Shown: positions 30,927-39,694 of the stretch, piece after piece
Numbering within the stretch: position 1 is the stretch's first letter
How the letters are laid out: every line of letters starts with the position of its first letter
Origin: Nocardioides eburneiflavus
Lineage (GTDB): Bacteria > Actinomycetota > Actinomycetes > Propionibacteriales > Nocardioidaceae
DNA length: 64,000 nt
Direction of reading: 5' to 3'
Assembly: GCF_004785795.1 (NCBI RefSeq)
Contig: NZ_SRRO01000001.1
Span: 2,914,001-2,978,000, forward strand
Position numbers and translations under genes: made by a program
Notes under the pieces: generated by a model
The model's input: only the letters and a program-made list of their open reading frames with translations
Databases searched by the model: none
What the model was told of the DNA's origin: nothing

Positions 30927-31292
30927 TCAGGCGAGGATCAGCCAGAGACCGACGGCAGTCGGGACCACCCCGAGGAGCAGCCAGGGGGAGAGCACGCGCT
31001 TGCCGTGGATGGCGAGCCCGGCGGCAACCGCGCCGGCGCCGAAGACGCCCGAGATGACGGCCAGGCCGACTCGTGAGCTGGTCGGACCGTCGAGCATCAC
31101 GGCCGCGACGAGGATGCCGACCACGAGGTGCAGGATCGTCGTCACGGCCAGCGTGGACATCACCCAGCGCTGCACCCGGGCGAGGTCGCGGGCGTCCTTC
31201 TCCGGGTCCTTGATGACCCGACGCGGGGCGTCGAGGTCGAGCAGGTGGCCGCGACCCTTCTCGGTGCGGCGGGCAGGAACGCTGCTGGCCAT
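30927..31292 (-). CDS. Hypothetical three-helix membrane protein
   Basis: A 121-residue protein of no family I recognise. A charged cytoplasmic N-terminus (about residues 1-43) is followed by three hydrophobic segments at about 44-68, 74-94 and 100-120, with almost no C-terminal tail. The ATG at 31292 was chosen because GACAAT lies 6 bases upstream, a leaderless-like arrangement, and upstream in-frame sequence looks non-coding. It converges with glgP and diverges from the AraC-type gene. Confidence 0.65.
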   Translation of the reverse strand: MASSVPARRTEKGRGHLLDLDAPRRVIKDPEKDARDLARVQRWVMSTLAVTTILHLVVGILVAAVMLDGPTSSRVGLAVISGVFGAGAVAAGLAIHGKRVLSPWLLLGVVPTAVGLWLILA

Positions 31293-31347
31293 GCGTCCAT
31301 TGTCCCAGCCCGGGCCCACGTACGTCGATTCGGTGCAGAATGCGCAC

Positions 31348-31395
31348 GTGCGATCAAGCCGGGAGGTCCACGCGGCCGCAGGCTGGGGGACATGA
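31348..31395 (+). CDS. Possible 15-residue upstream reading frame coupled to the AraC-type gene
   Basis: GTG at 31348 opens a 16-codon frame (product VRSSREVHAAAGWGT) whose TGA overlaps the ATG of the next gene. CAGAAT lies 6 bases before the GTG, so a leaderless transcript would begin here. The downstream ATG has only a weak GGGGGA ribosome site. The arrangement suggests translational coupling; it may also be chance. Confidence 0.25.
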   Translation: MRSSREVHAAAGWGT

Positions 31396-32303
31396 CGACA
31401 GCGGCCGACACCTTCGCCGCGTTCCTCGACGTCCTGGCCGAGACCCTCGACCTGGGCGGCGAGGAGCGGGCGCAGCGGCTCCACCTGTCCCGCTTCCACC
31501 TCGCGCGCGTGGTGTCGGCGGCGGGTGGTGAGCCGCCGGAGCGGATGCGGCGCCGCCTGCTGCTCGAGCGCGCGGCGTACCGGCTCGTGACGAGCGAGGC
31601 ACCGGTGGTCGACGTCGCGTTCGAGGCGGGCTTCGGCTCCCACGAGGCGTTCACCCGGGCGTTCTCGCGGGAGTACGGCGCGGCGCCGAGCCGCTGGCGA
31701 CGCCACCCCACCGGGACCCGGATCGAGGGTCCGAGCGGGGTGCACTTCCACCCGCCCGGGAGCCTCCGGCTGCCGACCTCACGAAAGGTGACGCCGATGG
31801 ACCTGATGACGCGCATGATCGAGCACCACGTCTGGCTGACCGGTGAGATGATCGACCGCGCCGCCCGCCTCACCGACGAGCAGCTCGACGCCGCGATCGA
31901 GGTGCCCATCGGGACGATCGACGACGACATGTCGATCCGCTCGGTGCTCGGGCGGCTCGTCGGCCAGCTCGCCCAGTGGAACGCCGCGGTCTCCCAGCGG
32001 TCGTACGACTGGGACCAGGAGCGCGGCAAGTCGGCCAGCACGCTGCGGCGCGAGCTGGCCGAGGAGGGCCCGGCGTTCCTCGCGCAGGTGCGCTCCACCG
32101 TCGACGAGGGCCGGCTCGACGACACCTTCGTCGACGTCACGTGCGAGCCCCCGCGGGTGTTCACGTACGGCGGGATGGTCGCGCACGTGCTCACGTTCGC
32201 GGCGGTCCGCCGCCTCGTCGTGCTCGGGGCGTTCGAGAACCTCGGGATCACCGACCTCGACGCCGGCGACCCCATGGAGTGGGTGGCCGAGCCCGTGTCC
32301 TGA
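31392..32303 (+). CDS. AraC-type DNA-binding domain fused to a DinB-like domain
   Basis: A 303-residue protein. Residues 1-105 hold a double helix-turn-helix of AraC type (LHLSRFHLARVVSAAGGEPPERMRRRLLLERAAYRL, ending in the signature VAFEAGFGSHEAFTRAFSREYGAAPSRWR). After a short linker, residues 133-303 form a DinB-like four-helix bundle, with possible metal His residues in IEHHVWLTGEM and VAHVLTFAAVRR. AraC proteins usually sense a ligand with the second domain, so this bundle may be a sensor. The start ATG overlaps a tiny upstream frame. Next is a VOC gene, 83 bases on, which could be a target. Confidence 0.78.
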   Translation: MTTAADTFAAFLDVLAETLDLGGEERAQRLHLSRFHLARVVSAAGGEPPERMRRRLLLERAAYRLVTSEAPVVDVAFEAGFGSHEAFTRAFSREYGAAPSRWRRHPTGTRIEGPSGVHFHPPGSLRLPTSRKVTPMDLMTRMIEHHVWLTGEMIDRAARLTDEQLDAAIEVPIGTIDDDMSIRSVLGRLVGQLAQWNAAVSQRSYDWDQERGKSASTLRRELAEEGPAFLAQVRSTVDEGRLDDTFVDVTCEPPRVFTYGGMVAHVLTFAAVRRLVVLGAFENLGITDLDAGDPMEWVAEPVS

Positions 32304-32386
32304 CGACCCGCTGCGCGCCCTTGACCCCTGCCGGGACCGGGGCCGAGTGTGGGAGGGCAGCAGCCCGGCCAGCAAGGAGGTCCGCC

Positions 32387-32764
32387 GTGCCTGACGACCA
32401 GTACGCCAGCGTCCGCTACCTCGTCGACGACGTCGACGCGGCGGTGGCGTTCTACACCGACGTCCTCGGTTTCACGGTGCTGAGCCGCCCGGCGCCCCCG
32501 TTCGCCGACGTCGTGCGGGGACACCTGCGCCTGATGCTGTCGGGACCGCTGACCTCCGGGGCGCGTGCGACACCGGACGGGCTCGCCGGTCCCGGGCGCA
32601 ACCGGATCCACCTGGTGGTGGCCGACCTCGACGCCGAGCTCGTGCGCCTGCGGGAGGCAGGGGTGGAGCCCCTCGGGGACGTCGTCGAGGGACCGGGCGG
32701 TCGCCAGGTCCTCGTCGTCGACCCGGCCGGCAACCCCGTCGAGGTGTTCGAGCCGGCTTCCTGA
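32387..32764 (+). CDS. VOC (glyoxalase/dioxygenase superfamily) protein
   Basis: A 125-residue single VOC domain. The first half begins VRYLVDDVDAAVAFYTDVLGF and the second has RIHLVVADLDAELVRLREAGV, ending in DPAGNPVEVFEP with the usual Glu metal ligand. Substrate unknown; glyoxalase, antibiotic-binding or dioxygenase roles all occur in the family. The GTG start is fixed by AAGGAGG six bases upstream. It converges with glgX at a distance of 6 bases. Confidence 0.82.
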   Translation: MPDDQYASVRYLVDDVDAAVAFYTDVLGFTVLSRPAPPFADVVRGHLRLMLSGPLTSGARATPDGLAGPGRNRIHLVVADLDAELVRLREAGVEPLGDVVEGPGGRQVLVVDPAGNPVEVFEPAS

Positions 32765-32770
32765 GGACCG

Positions 32771-34957
32771 TCAGGTCTGGCGCAGGACGAGCACGGACCG
32801 GGCCTGGAGGTCGAGGGTCCCGCCGGCCACGACCGGCGTGCCCACCGCGAGCTCGGCGTTCGTCGAGAGCACGACCTCGCCGTGGTGGACCCACTGGTTG
32901 GCCGGCAGCACCAGCTCCACGTCGTGGGCACCGGAGTTGAGCCAGATCATGAAGGACTGGTCGCGCACCTGCTCGCCCCGCGGCCCGGGGGAGCGCAGCG
33001 GTGCTCCGTTGAGGAACATGCCGATCGTGCGGATGGCGTCGTCGTTCCAGTCGGCCACGGTCATCTCGCGGCCGCTGGGGTGCACCCACACCAGGTCCTT
33101 GATCCCGCCCTTGATCGTCGGGCGCCCCTCGAACCAGTGGCGCTGCCGCAGCACGGGGTGCTCACGTCGCAGGCGCAGCGCGGCCTTGGTGATCTCGTAG
33201 ACGTCGAGCCACGCGTCGTCGGGACGCCAGTCGATCCACGAGGTCTCGTTGTCCTGGCCGTAGGCGTTGTTGTTGCCGCCCTGGGTCCGGCCGCGCTCGT
33301 CGCCGGCCGTCAGCATCGGCACGCCGCTGGAGAAGCACAGCGTCGCCATCAGGTTGGCAGCCTGGCGGCGCCGCAGCGCGACGATCTCGGGGTCGTCGGT
33401 CTCACCCTCGACCCCGCAGTTCCACGACCGGTTGTTGTCGGTGCCGTCGCGGTTGTCCTCGCCGTTGGCCTCGTTGTGCTTGTGGTCGTACGACACCAGG
33501 TCGCGCACGGTGAAGCCGTCGTGGGCGGTGATGAAGTTCACCGACGCGTAGGGCGAGCGGCCGTCGTCGGCGTACAGGTCGCTCGAGCCGGCCAGCCGGG
33601 TCGCGACGGTGCGCACGCCGCCGGAGTGGCCGCGCCAGAAGTCGCGGACCGTGTCGCGGAACTGGTCGTTCCACTCGATCCAGGGCGGCGGGAACTGCCC
33701 CACGCGGTAGCCGTCCATCGAGGCGTCCCAAGGCTCGGCGATCAGCTTGACGTGGCGCAGCACGGGGTCCTGCCCGATCGCGGTGAGCAGGTGCGAGCCC
33801 ATGTCGACGACCTGGTTCGTCCGGGTGATCGCGCTCATGAGGTCGAAGCGGAAGCCGTCGACGTGCATCTCGCTGACCCAGTAGCGCAGCGAGTCCAGGA
33901 TCATCCGCAGGCTCTGGGTGTGGGTCGAGTCGACGGTGTTGCCGCAGCCGGTGACGTCCCAGTAGGCCACCGGGCCGGGATCCTCGCCCGCCGCCCCGGG
34001 GGCGGTGGTCACCCGCTGGTAGTAGCCGCGGTCGTCGAGCCCGCGGAAGCTGAGCGTCGGACCGCGCGGGCCCGCCTCGGCGGTGTGGTTGTAGACCACG
34101 TCGAGGATCACCTCGAGGCCGGCGGCGTGGAAGTCCTTGACCATCTGCTTGAACTCGGTGACCTGCTGGCCGCGGTCGCCGGAGGCGGCATAGGCGTTGT
34201 GCGGGGCGAAGAAGCACAGCGAGTTGTAGCCCCAGTAGTTGACCAGTCCCCGCTCGGCGAGCGCCGGCTCGGAGAAGAACTGGTGCACCGGCAGCAGCTC
34301 GACCGCCGTCACCCCGAGGTCCCTGAGGTAGTCGGTCACTGCGGGCGTCGCGAGCCCGGCGTACGTGCCGCGCAGGTCCTCCGGCACCCGGTCGTGCAGC
34401 ATCGTCATGCCCTTGACGTGCATCTCGTAGATGACCGTGTCGCGCCACCGGCGGCGCGGCGAGGTGTCCGGGCCCCACTGGAAGTCGTCGTAGACGACGA
34501 CGCTGCGCGGCACGTACGGCGCCGAGTCGAAGTCGCTGATCGTCTCGGGGTCGTCCTTGGTGTAGCCGAAGATCGCGTCGTCGACGACGAGGTCGCCCGA
34601 CACCGCCTTGCCGTACGGGTCGAGCAGGAGCTTCTGCGGGTTGAACCGCAGCCCGGCCTCGGGGTCCCACGGGCCGTCGGCGCGGTAGCCGTAGCGGGCG
34701 CCGGGTGCCACGGCGGGCACTGCGCCGTGCCACACGCCGAGCGAGTGCTCGGTCAGCCGGTGGCGGACCTCGGTGCCGTCGTCCTCGAACAGGCACACCC
34801 ACATCGCGGTGGCGGCCGGGGCGTACACGGCGAAGTTGGTCGACTCGGAGGACCACGTGGCCCCGAGGGGGTAGTTGCGGCCCGGCCAGACTGCCGTCGT
34901 CTCGCCGTCGTGGTTCCAGGCCGTCGTCGTCTCGGGGGGCGGTGTCACGCAGGACAT
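32771..34957 (-). CDS. glgX: Glycogen debranching enzyme GlgX
   Basis: A 728-residue GH13_11 isoamylase-type enzyme that removes alpha-1,6 branches left by GlgP. The N-terminal CBM48 domain begins YPLGATWSSESTNFAVYAP. The barrel has YEMHVKGMTMLH, the nucleophile Asp372 in DGFRFDLMSA, LIAEPWDA with the acid Glu, and FITAHDGFTVRDLVSY. I place the start at the ATG at 34957, near the usual family start; in-frame upstream codons would run over the neighbouring promoter. It is apart from the glgE operon and diverges from the enoyl-CoA hydratase gene. Confidence 0.94.
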   Translation of the reverse strand: MSCVTPPPETTTAWNHDGETTAVWPGRNYPLGATWSSESTNFAVYAPAATAMWVCLFEDDGTEVRHRLTEHSLGVWHGAVPAVAPGARYGYRADGPWDPEAGLRFNPQKLLLDPYGKAVSGDLVVDDAIFGYTKDDPETISDFDSAPYVPRSVVVYDDFQWGPDTSPRRRWRDTVIYEMHVKGMTMLHDRVPEDLRGTYAGLATPAVTDYLRDLGVTAVELLPVHQFFSEPALAERGLVNYWGYNSLCFFAPHNAYAASGDRGQQVTEFKQMVKDFHAAGLEVILDVVYNHTAEAGPRGPTLSFRGLDDRGYYQRVTTAPGAAGEDPGPVAYWDVTGCGNTVDSTHTQSLRMILDSLRYWVSEMHVDGFRFDLMSAITRTNQVVDMGSHLLTAIGQDPVLRHVKLIAEPWDASMDGYRVGQFPPPWIEWNDQFRDTVRDFWRGHSGGVRTVATRLAGSSDLYADDGRSPYASVNFITAHDGFTVRDLVSYDHKHNEANGEDNRDGTDNNRSWNCGVEGETDDPEIVALRRRQAANLMATLCFSSGVPMLTAGDERGRTQGGNNNAYGQDNETSWIDWRPDDAWLDVYEITKAALRLRREHPVLRQRHWFEGRPTIKGGIKDLVWVHPSGREMTVADWNDDAIRTIGMFLNGAPLRSPGPRGEQVRDQSFMIWLNSGAHDVELVLPANQWVHHGEVVLSTNAELAVGTPVVAGGTLDLQARSVLVLRQT

Positions 34958-35049
34958 TGTGGTGGCATCGTCCACGCACGGCACAATGCGCCCCACGATG
35001 CGCCCCGCGCGGCGCCGCGCCCACGACCGCACCACGATGAGGAGCCACC

Positions 35050-35826
35050 ATGGAGTTCGTCTCGATCGACGTGACCGACGGGGTCGCCGTCCTGCGCCTG
35101 GACCGCCCGAAGATGAACGCGATCAGCGTGCAGGTCCAGGCCGACCTGCGCGAGGCGGCCGCCGAGCTCACCGAGCGCGACGACGTCCGCGCCGTGGTCC
35201 TGTGGGGCGGCGAGCGCGTCTTCGCGGCCGGCAACGACGTCAAGGAGATGGCCGACCTGACCTACTCCGACATGGTGAAGGTCTCCGCGTCCGTCAGCTC
35301 CGCCACCACCGCGATCGCGCGCATCCCCAAGCCGGTGGTCGCTGCCGTCAACGGGTACGCCCTGGGCGGCGGGTGCGAGCTCGCCCTGGCGGCCGACCTG
35401 CGCTTCGCCGCCGAGGACGCCGTCCTCGGGCAGCCCGAGGTGCTGCTCGGCATCATCCCCGGGGCCGGCGGCACCCAGCGGCTCGCGCGGCTGGTGGGCG
35501 CCTCCCGGGCGAAGGACATCATCTTCACCGGCCGCTTCGTCAAGGCCGACGAGGCCCTGCGCATCGGGATGGTCGACCGGGTCGTCCCCGCGGACCGCGT
35601 CCTGGAGGAGTCGGTGGCCTGGGCCGCGCAGTTCAGCGGAGCGGCTGCCCTCGCGATCAGGGCCGCCAAGGAGTGCATCGACCGGGGGAGCGAGGTCGAC
35701 CTCGACACCGGCCTGGAGATCGAGCGCCAGCAGTTCGCCGGAGTGTTCGCGACGGAGGACCGTACCCGCGGCATCACCTCGTTCGTTGAGAACGGACCGG
35801 GCAAGGCGACCTTCGTGGGTCGGTGA
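35050..35826 (+). CDS. Enoyl-CoA hydratase/isomerase family protein
   Basis: A 258-residue crotonase-fold enzyme, probably hydrating trans-2-enoyl-CoA in fatty-acid or amino-acid breakdown. The oxyanion-hole segments GNDVKEM and GYALGGGCELALAADLRFA are clear, and the QPEVLLGIIPGAGGTQRL helix carries a catalytic Glu. The ATG has GAGGAG seven bases upstream. Its last codon overlaps a possible GTG of the next gene. The etfBA genes downstream fit a beta-oxidation setting. The exact acyl substrate cannot be told. Confidence 0.9.
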   Translation: MEFVSIDVTDGVAVLRLDRPKMNAISVQVQADLREAAAELTERDDVRAVVLWGGERVFAAGNDVKEMADLTYSDMVKVSASVSSATTAIARIPKPVVAAVNGYALGGGCELALAADLRFAAEDAVLGQPEVLLGIIPGAGGTQRLARLVGASRAKDIIFTGRFVKADEALRIGMVDRVVPADRVLEESVAWAAQFSGAAALAIRAAKECIDRGSEVDLDTGLEIERQQFAGVFATEDRTRGITSFVENGPGKATFVGR

Positions 35827-35830
35827 CCGA

Positions 35831-35854
35831 CAGCACGACAGCACGACAGCACGA
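35831..35854. repeat. Three tandem copies of CAGCACGA
   Basis: An 8-base unit repeated three times just after the enoyl-CoA hydratase stop. If the next gene started at the GTG at 35823 this would be read as Asp/Ser/Thr/Gln-rich tail; I think it is untranslated. Confidence 0.6.
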
Positions 35855-35918
35855 CGGCGCGACGTCCGAGAGCGGACGAGCAGGAACTGACAACCAGGGA
35901 CCAAGGGAGAACACGACT

Positions 35919-36221
35919 GTGGCAACGAAGATCCGGGCGAGGCTCGCACAGCTGATCTGGCTGGTGTGCGCGCTGTGCGCCCTGGTGCTGGCGGTCGGCG
36001 CCCTGCTGATCGCCCTGGACGCCAACACGTCCAACGCGCTGGTCGACTCCGTCCTGCGGGCCGCCGACTACGTCGACGTGGGGGTCTTCTCCCGCCAGGA
36101 CGGCATCAAGCAGTTCCGCGGCGACGGGGCGCAGGTCAAGAACGCGCTCTTCAACTGGGGGCTCGGTGCGATCGCCTGGCTCGTCGTGGGCCGGGTCCTG
36201 GACCGCATCGTCAAGCCCTGA
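35919..36221 (+). CDS. Small hypothetical membrane protein
   Basis: About 100 residues with two hydrophobic helices, near residues 11-33 (LIWLVCALCALVLAVGALLI) and 78-95 (LFNWGLGAIAWLVVGRVL). Between them is a polar loop with YVDVGVFSRQDGIKQF. No family recognised. I chose the GTG at 35919 because AAGGGAGA lies 8 bases upstream. A longer version from a GTG at 35823, overlapping the enoyl-CoA hydratase stop, would add a low-complexity tail. It lies between that gene and etfB. Confidence 0.65.
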   Translation: MATKIRARLAQLIWLVCALCALVLAVGALLIALDANTSNALVDSVLRAADYVDVGVFSRQDGIKQFRGDGAQVKNALFNWGLGAIAWLVVGRVLDRIVKP

Positions 36222-36230
36222 GACGGCCCC

Positions 36231-36258
36231 GACCGTGACCTGACCGTGACAGTGTCAC
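36231..36258. promoter_or_regulatory. Direct and inverted repeats upstream of etfB
   Basis: GACCGTGAC occurs at 36231-36239 and 36242-36250, an 11-base period, and the second copy leads into the perfect inverted repeat GTGACA-G-TGTCAC (36246-36258). The cluster is about 50 bases before a TAACCT -10-like box (36309-36314), so it may bind a regulator of etfBA. Confidence 0.4.
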
Positions 36259-36361
36259 TGTGAGCGACCACACCCGGATCGCCATTCCGGTGGGCGCTGA
36301 CCGGCTAGTAACCTCACGATCACATCCGATTGCACAGGAGGGGCCGCGAGGCCACACCACC

Positions 36362-37162
36362 ATGAACATTGTTGTCTGTGTGAAGTACGTGCCGGACGCC
36401 ACGGCCGACCGCAAGTTCGAGGACGACTTCACGGTCGACCGCGTCGGCGTGGACGGGCTGCTGTCCGAGCTCGACGAGTACGCCGTGGAGCAGGCCCTGC
36501 AGTTCCGGGAGAAGCGCGAGGGTGAGGAGATCACCGTCACCGCGCTGACCGTGGGCCCGGAGAAGGCGGTCGACGCGGTCCGCAAGTCGCTGCAGATGGG
36601 TGCCGACTCCGGTGTCCACGTGGTCGACGACGCGATCGCGGGCTCCGACTACCTGGGCACCTCGCTGGTGCTGGCCAAGGCGATCGAGAAGATCAAGGCC
36701 GACACCGGCGTCGACCTCGTCGTGTGCGGCATGGCGTCCACCGACGCCTCGGGCTCCGTGGTGCCGGCGATGCTGGCCGAGCGCCTGGGCATGCCGCAGG
36801 TGACGCTGGCGTCGGTGATCGAGTCGCAGGGCGACCAGGTCCGGATCAAGCGCGACAACGAGGGCTCGACCGAGGTCATCGGCGCCACGCTGCCGATCGT
36901 GCTCAGCGTGACCGACCAGTCGGGCGAGGCCCGCTACCCGTCGTTCAAGGGCATCATGGCGGCGAAGAAGAAGCCGCTGGAGACGTGGTCGCTGACCGAC
37001 CTGGGCCTCGACGCCGACCAGGTCGGCCTGTCGGTGGCGTACACGCAGGTCGAGGACACCACGGCCCGTCCGCCCCGTACGGCCGGCGAGGTCGTCACCG
37101 ACGAGGACGGCTCGGGCGCTGGTGCGCTGGTCGACTTCCTCGCGTCCAAGAAGTTCATCTGA
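36362..37162 (+). CDS. etfB: Electron transfer flavoprotein beta subunit
   Basis: A 266-residue soluble protein that, with EtfA, carries electrons from acyl-CoA dehydrogenases to the respiratory chain. The N-terminus MNIVVCVKYVPD is typical, as are DEYAVEQALQ, TVGPEKA, the AMP-binding VVCGMASTDASGSVVPAMLAE region and the ETFB signature near RIKRDNEGSTEVI. The ATG at 36362 matches the family start. The nearest ribosome site is weak (GCGAGG). The stop is 23 bases before etfA. Confidence 0.95.
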   Translation: MNIVVCVKYVPDATADRKFEDDFTVDRVGVDGLLSELDEYAVEQALQFREKREGEEITVTALTVGPEKAVDAVRKSLQMGADSGVHVVDDAIAGSDYLGTSLVLAKAIEKIKADTGVDLVVCGMASTDASGSVVPAMLAERLGMPQVTLASVIESQGDQVRIKRDNEGSTEVIGATLPIVLSVTDQSGEARYPSFKGIMAAKKKPLETWSLTDLGLDADQVGLSVAYTQVEDTTARPPRTAGEVVTDEDGSGAGALVDFLASKKFI

Positions 37163-37185
37163 GCAGGGACTGGAGGAGATCACAC

Positions 37186-38139
37186 ATGTCTGAGGTTCTT
37201 GTCGTCATCGACCACGCCGAGGGCGAGGTCAAGAAGCCGACCTACGAGCTGCTGACCATCGCGAAGCGTCTCGGTGAGCCGTCCGCGGTGTTCTTCGGCT
37301 CGCCCGAGCAGGGCGACGCCGTGGCGGAGAAGGTCAAGAAGTACGGCGCCGCGAAGGTCTACGTCATCGACGACGCCCAGATCAAGGGCTTCCTCGTCGC
37401 ACCCAAGGCCGAGGCCCTGCAGCAGCTCGCCGAGAAGACGAGCCCGGCTGCGGTCCTGCTGCCCTCGACGTTCGAGAACAAGGAGGTCGCCGGTCGCCTG
37501 GCGATCAAGCTGGGCTCGGGCCTGATCACCGACGCCGTCGATGTCGCCGACGACGGCACGACCACGCAGAGCGTGTTCGCCGGCAACTACACGGTCCAGG
37601 CCAAGGTCACCACCGGCACGCCGATCATCACCGTCAAGCCCAACTCGGCTGCTCCCGAGGAGGCCGAGGGTGCCGGAGCGGTCGAGGCGTTCGCCGCGAC
37701 GATCTCCGACGCGGCCAAGGGCGCGCAGATCGTGGCGACCCAGCCGCGCCAGTCCACCGGTCGCCCCGAGCTCACGGAGGCCGCGATCGTGGTCTCGGGT
37801 GGTCGTGGCACGGGCGGCAACTTCGAGCCCGTCGAGGGGTTCGCCGACAGCCTGGGTGCTGCGGTGGGTGCCTCGCGTGCCGCGGTCGACTCGGGCTGGA
37901 TGCCGCACGCGTTCCAGGTCGGCCAGACCGGCAAGACGGTCTCGCCCCAGCTCTACGTCGCCAACGGCATCTCGGGTGCGATCCAGCACCGCGCCGGCAT
38001 GCAGACCTCGAAGACCATCGTCGCGGTCAACAAGGACCCCGAGGCCCCGATCTTCGAGCTCGTCGACTTCGGCGTCGTGGGCGACCTCCACACGGTCCTC
38101 CCGGCGGCCACCGAGAAGATCACCGAGCGCAAGGGCTGA
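37186..38139 (+). CDS. etfA: Electron transfer flavoprotein alpha subunit
   Basis: A 317-residue FAD-binding subunit. The N-terminal domain begins [13 protein letters not shown]. The C-terminal FAD domain has [10 protein letters not shown], the [28 protein letters not shown] block and [31 protein letters not shown], all diagnostic. A strong GGAGGAG ribosome site lies 7 bases before the ATG. It forms a two-gene operon with etfB, and a long perfect hairpin follows. Confidence 0.96.
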   Translation: MSEVLVVIDHAEGEVKKPTYELLTIAKRLGEPSAVFFGSPEQGDAVAEKVKKYGAAKVYVIDDAQIKGFLVAPKAEALQQLAEKTSPAAVLLPSTFENKEVAGRLAIKLGSGLITDAVDVADDGTTTQSVFAGNYTVQAKVTTGTPIITVKPNSAAPEEAEGAGAVEAFAATISDAAKGAQIVATQPRQSTGRPELTEAAIVVSGGRGTGGNFEPVEGFADSLGAAVGASRAAVDSGWMPHAFQVGQTGKTVSPQLYVANGISGAIQHRAGMQTSKTIVAVNKDPEAPIFELVDFGVVGDLHTVLPAATEKITERKG

Positions 38140-38152
38140 GGCCGCACCACAC

Positions 38153-38192
38153 GCACGACGACCCGGCGGGGTGACCTGCCGGGTCGTCGTGC
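38153..38192 (+). terminator. Terminator after etfBA
   Basis: A perfect 15-base-pair stem, GCACGACGACCCGGC / GCCGGGTCGTCGTGC, with a 10-base loop, 13 bases after the etfA stop. Confidence 0.85.
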
Positions 38193-38261
38193 GTCCGGAG
38201 CGGTCGTCACTAGCAGCTCCCCGTGATGCGAGACACGGTTCGAGGACAGGCTGGATCGGCC

Positions 38262-38267
38262 TACGCT
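38262..38267 (+). promoter_or_regulatory. -10 box of proA
   Basis: TACGCT ends 7 bases before the proA ATG, with no ribosome site between, predicting a leaderless mRNA. Confidence 0.5.
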
Positions 38268-38274
38268 CGGTCCC

Positions 38275-39525
38275 ATGAGCAGCGAGGAAGCCGTCCGACA
38301 GGCCGCCGTGCGCGCCCGGACCGCGAGCCACGAGCTGGCCACGGCCACGCGGGCGGCCAAGGATGCCGCGTTGCACTCGATGGCGGAGGCCCTCGTGGAG
38401 CGCGCCGCCGACGTCCTGGCCGCCAACGCCGAGGACGTCGCCCGCGCCGAGGCGGGCGGCACCCCCGCCAACGTCGTCGACCGGCTGCGTCTGGACCAGG
38501 GCCGGCTCGAGGCGATGGCCCAGGGCCTGCGCGACGTCGCCGCGCTGCCCGACCCCGTGGGCGAGGTGCTGCGCGGCAGCACCCTGGCCAACGGGCTGGA
38601 GCTGCGCCAGGTGCGCGTGCCGTTCGGGGTGGTCGGGATGATCTACGAGGCCCGCCCCAATGTCACCGCCGACGCGGCGGGCATCTGCCTCAAGTCGGGC
38701 AACGCGGTCCTGCTGCGGGGCTCGTCCAGCGCCCGCTCGAGCAACACGGCGATCGTCGCCGCGATGCGCGGTGCGCTCGCCGGGACCGGCTTGCCCGAGG
38801 ACGCCGTACAGCTGGTGCCGGGCGAGACCCACGACTCGGTGAAGGCGCTCACGCGGGCACGCGGGCTCGTCGACGTGTTGATCCCGCGCGGCGGTGCCGG
38901 GCTCATCCGCAGCGTGGTGGAGGAGTCGACCGTTCCGGTGATCGAGACCGGCGTCGGCAACTGCCACGTCTACGTCGACGCCTCGGCGGACCTCGGGCAG
39001 GCGCTCGCGATCGTGATGAACTCCAAGACGCACCGCACGAGCGTCTGCAACGCGGCCGAGTCCCTGCTCGTGCACGAGGACGTCGCCGACGAGTTCCTGC
39101 CGCTGGTGGTCGAGGCGCTGCAGCAGGCCGGGGTGCTCGTGCACGGCGACAGCGCGTTCGCGGAGTACGACGACGTCGTGCCGGTCACCGACGAGGACCA
39201 CGCCGCGGAGTTCCTCGGGCTGGAGATCTCCGCTGCCGTCGTGGCCGACGTCGAGGCCGCGATCGGGCACGTCCGCCGGTTCTCCTCCGGCCACACGGAG
39301 GCGATCGTGGCGCGCGACCAGGCGACGATCCGCCGCTTCGTCGCCGCGGTGGACTCCGCCGCGGTGATGGTGAACGCGTCCACGCGCTTCACCGACGGGG
39401 CTGAGTTCGGGTTCGGGGCCGAGATCGGCATCTCCACGCAGAAGCTGCACGCGCGGGGCCCGATGGGGCTTCCGGAGATGACGTCGAGCAAGTACGTCGT
39501 GGTCGGCGACGGTCACGTGCGGTGA
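38275..39525 (+). CDS. proA: Gamma-glutamyl phosphate reductase (proline biosynthesis)
   Basis: A 416-residue aldehyde-dehydrogenase-fold enzyme reducing gamma-glutamyl phosphate to the semialdehyde with NADPH. The catalytic cysteine is Cys258 in [15 protein letters not shown]. Other blocks are [17 protein letters not shown], the PRGGAGLI segment and [18 protein letters not shown]. Its length is normal. proB is not in the window, although it often lies upstream in actinobacteria. A -10 box 7 bases before the ATG suggests leaderless translation. Confidence 0.96.
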   Translation: MSSEEAVRQAAVRARTASHELATATRAAKDAALHSMAEALVERAADVLAANAEDVARAEAGGTPANVVDRLRLDQGRLEAMAQGLRDVAALPDPVGEVLRGSTLANGLELRQVRVPFGVVGMIYEARPNVTADAAGICLKSGNAVLLRGSSSARSSNTAIVAAMRGALAGTGLPEDAVQLVPGETHDSVKALTRARGLVDVLIPRGGAGLIRSVVEESTVPVIETGVGNCHVYVDASADLGQALAIVMNSKTHRTSVCNAAESLLVHEDVADEFLPLVVEALQQAGVLVHGDSAFAEYDDVVPVTDEDHAAEFLGLEISAAVVADVEAAIGHVRRFSSGHTEAIVARDQATIRRFVAAVDSAAVMVNASTRFTDGAEFGFGAEIGISTQKLHARGPMGLPEMTSSKYVVVGDGHVR

Positions 39526-39531
39526 TGCCGG

Positions 39532-39537
39532 TAGGGT
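39532..39537 (+). promoter_or_regulatory. -10 box of the small membrane protein gene
   Basis: TAGGGT ends 6 bases before the ATG at 39544, just after the proA stop. It may drive the small gene, nadD and rsfS separately from proA. Confidence 0.5.
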
Positions 39538-39543
39538 GAGCCC

Positions 39544-39690
39544 ATGCTGAGCACCGTCATCACGCTTGCCGCCGAGGCCGAGAGCGAGCCCGCCGTCCAC
39601 CCCTACGTCATCGGTGGCGTGACCCTGGTCCTCCTCATGGTGCTGCTCCTGGCCGTGGTCTCCTTCGGCGGCGGTCGCGAGCACAGCTGA
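39544..39690 (+). CDS. Conserved-looking 48-residue membrane protein
   Basis: A short gene with a clear start, stop and promoter. The product starts [16 protein letters not shown], followed by one transmembrane helix (about residues 22-43, [23 protein letters not shown]) and a short polar end REHS. The first half is acidic and probably outside. It begins 18 bases after proA and ends 4 bases before nadD, a tight fit within the block. The function is unknown; a small accessory membrane protein is all that can be said. Confidence 0.65.
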   Translation: MLSTVITLAAEAESEPAVHPYVIGGVTLVLLMVLLLAVVSFGGGREHS

Positions 39691-39694
39691 GCCG

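Noticed and set aside
35823..35918. GTG at 35823 as the start of the small membrane protein
   Set aside because: It gives a low-complexity tail from an 8-base repeat; the GTG at 35919 has a good ribosome site.
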